Shown here: positions 14,172 through 14,652 of the stretch, piece after piece
How positions within the stretch are numbered: position 1 is the stretch's first letter
Layout of the letters: each line of letters starts with the position of its first letter
Source: an uncultured Prochlorococcus sp.
GTDB lineage: Bacteria; Cyanobacteriota; Cyanobacteriia; PCC-6307; Cyanobiaceae
DNA: 14,652 nucleotides
Direction of reading: 5' to 3'
Assembly (NCBI GenBank): GCA_902600395.1
Contig: CACKJL010000024.1
Span: 1 to 14,652, forward strand
Notes under the pieces: model-generated
The model's database searches: none
Seen by the model: the letters and a program-made list of their open reading frames with translations, nothing else
Told to the model about the DNA's origin: nothing
Position numbers and translations under genes: made by a program

Positions 14172-14652
14172 ATGAAAGATCTAAAAAAAAAGTATTGGCT
14201 TGAAAAATTTGATTGTTTTTCAATTACAGGAAAAGATGCCAGAAAATTTTTGAATGGAATAACAACTGGTAATATTCTTAATTCACAAAATAAAGTTGTC
14301 AAAACTTGTTGGTTAACTCCAAATGGAGTTCTAAGGTCATTAATTGAAATTATTTTTTTAGAAAGTAGCTTAGAAGTAATTATCTTGGCGGGCAACACAA
14401 ATGAAATAATTGATTACTTTAATCAAATTATTTTTCCAGCGGACGATGTACTTCTGAGTAAACCTTCCTTAACAAATAGAATTCAGGAAATTGATGAATC
14501 TAGTTCATGGAGAACTTACCAGCCTATTTTCTTCAAAACAGAAGATAAAGAATTTGAAATATATAAAAATAAACTAAATTTTCTCAATCCAAATGATTTA
14601 AAACTTTGGAAGATTAATCAGGCAATACCCTCATTAGAAATGGAAATAAACG
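14172..14652 (+). CDS. ygfZ: YgfZ/GcvT-like folate-binding protein, 5' part
   Basis: An open frame from the ATG at 14172 continues through the window end, giving 160 residues of an incomplete protein. The early segment CFSITGKDARKFLNGITTGN, followed by the TPNGVLRSL segment, matches the start of YgfZ-type proteins of the aminomethyltransferase (GcvT) fold. The last visible part, LWKINQAIPSLEMEI, is the stretch that in this family leads up to the conserved K-G-C-Y-x-G-Q-E motif, which would lie just outside. YgfZ binds tetrahydrofolate and assists assembly or repair of certain Fe-S enzymes. It begins 10 bp after pyrE. The identification rests on half of the protein. Confidence 0.8.
   Translation, partial: MKDLKKKYWLEKFDCFSITGKDARKFLNGITTGNILNSQNKVVKTCWLTPNGVLRSLIEIIFLESSLEVIILAGNTNEIIDYFNQIIFPADDVLLSKPSLTNRIQEIDESSSWRTYQPIFFKTEDKEFEIYKNKLNFLNPNDLKLWKINQAIPSLEMEIN

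Noticed and set aside
14162..14398. 78-codon minus-strand frame at the pyrE/ygfZ junction
   Set aside because: It is antisense to the conserved N-terminal YgfZ sequence.
1..14652. CRISPR array, insertion sequence, phage or toxin-antitoxin locus
   Set aside because: No spaced direct repeats, transposase motifs, integrase or paired small ORFs were seen. The tRNA has no integrase gene or visible duplicated 3' end beside it.

Overview
The window looks like the chromosome of a high-light-adapted Prochlorococcus. The evidence is very AT-rich DNA, tightly packed short genes with little spacer, few Shine-Dalgarno sequences, a photosystem II psbK gene, a cyanobacterial/plant-type IspH with a long N-terminal extension, a DUF3155 protein, and gene products that closely resemble remembered Prochlorococcus proteins. 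The strain assignment is from memory of protein families, not from a search. I see no insertion sequence, phage gene, CRISPR array or other mark of recent transfer. This appears to be ordinary core genome, and I found no previously undescribed multi-gene system in it.

Layout. Positions 1-545 (minus) hold the 5' part of murJ (lipid II flippase), which leaves the window at its C-terminal side. Divergent from it are sfsA (616-1377) and amt1 (1538-2998), the ammonium transporter. Amt1 has a canonical NtcA box upstream and a strong intrinsic terminator downstream. Next on the plus strand are ispH (3087-4283, isoprenoid synthesis) and a DoxX-like membrane protein (4387-4947). purH (4949-6502, minus) converges on doxX with one base between stops, and is divergent from a carboxylesterase gene (6536-7153). 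The esterase overlaps tail to tail with a DUF3155 gene (7150-7518, minus). A 253-bp spacer with several inverted repeats separates DUF3155 from a soluble histidine kinase (7772-8908), possibly the Hik2/chloroplast sensor kinase type. The kinase overlaps cobS (8886-9626, minus; cobalamin synthesis) by 23 bp.

The second half holds tgt (9725-10843; queuosine tRNA modification) and psbK (10878-11018; 46 aa, GTG start). A minus-strand series follows: tRNA(CAU) (13387-13459), a CNNM/CorC-like transporter gene (12100-13368) and a Gfo/Idh/MocA oxidoreductase (11045-12049). pyrE (13601-14161) and the start of a ygfZ-like gene (14172 to the window end) close the window on the plus strand. The 141-bp spacer between the tRNA and pyrE carries a near-perfect palindrome that matches TGTA-N8-TACA, the extended NtcA consensus.

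The genes form a housekeeping set rather than one pathway: nitrogen uptake (amt1), nucleotide synthesis (purH, pyrE), isoprenoids (ispH), cell wall (murJ), cobalamin (cobS), tRNA function (tgt, tRNA), photosystem II (psbK), Fe-S/folate-linked maintenance (ygfZ) and signalling (histidine kinase). The most interesting points are regulatory: two candidate NtcA sites, a shared divergent promoter at 584-591, and the structured spacer at 7519-7771.
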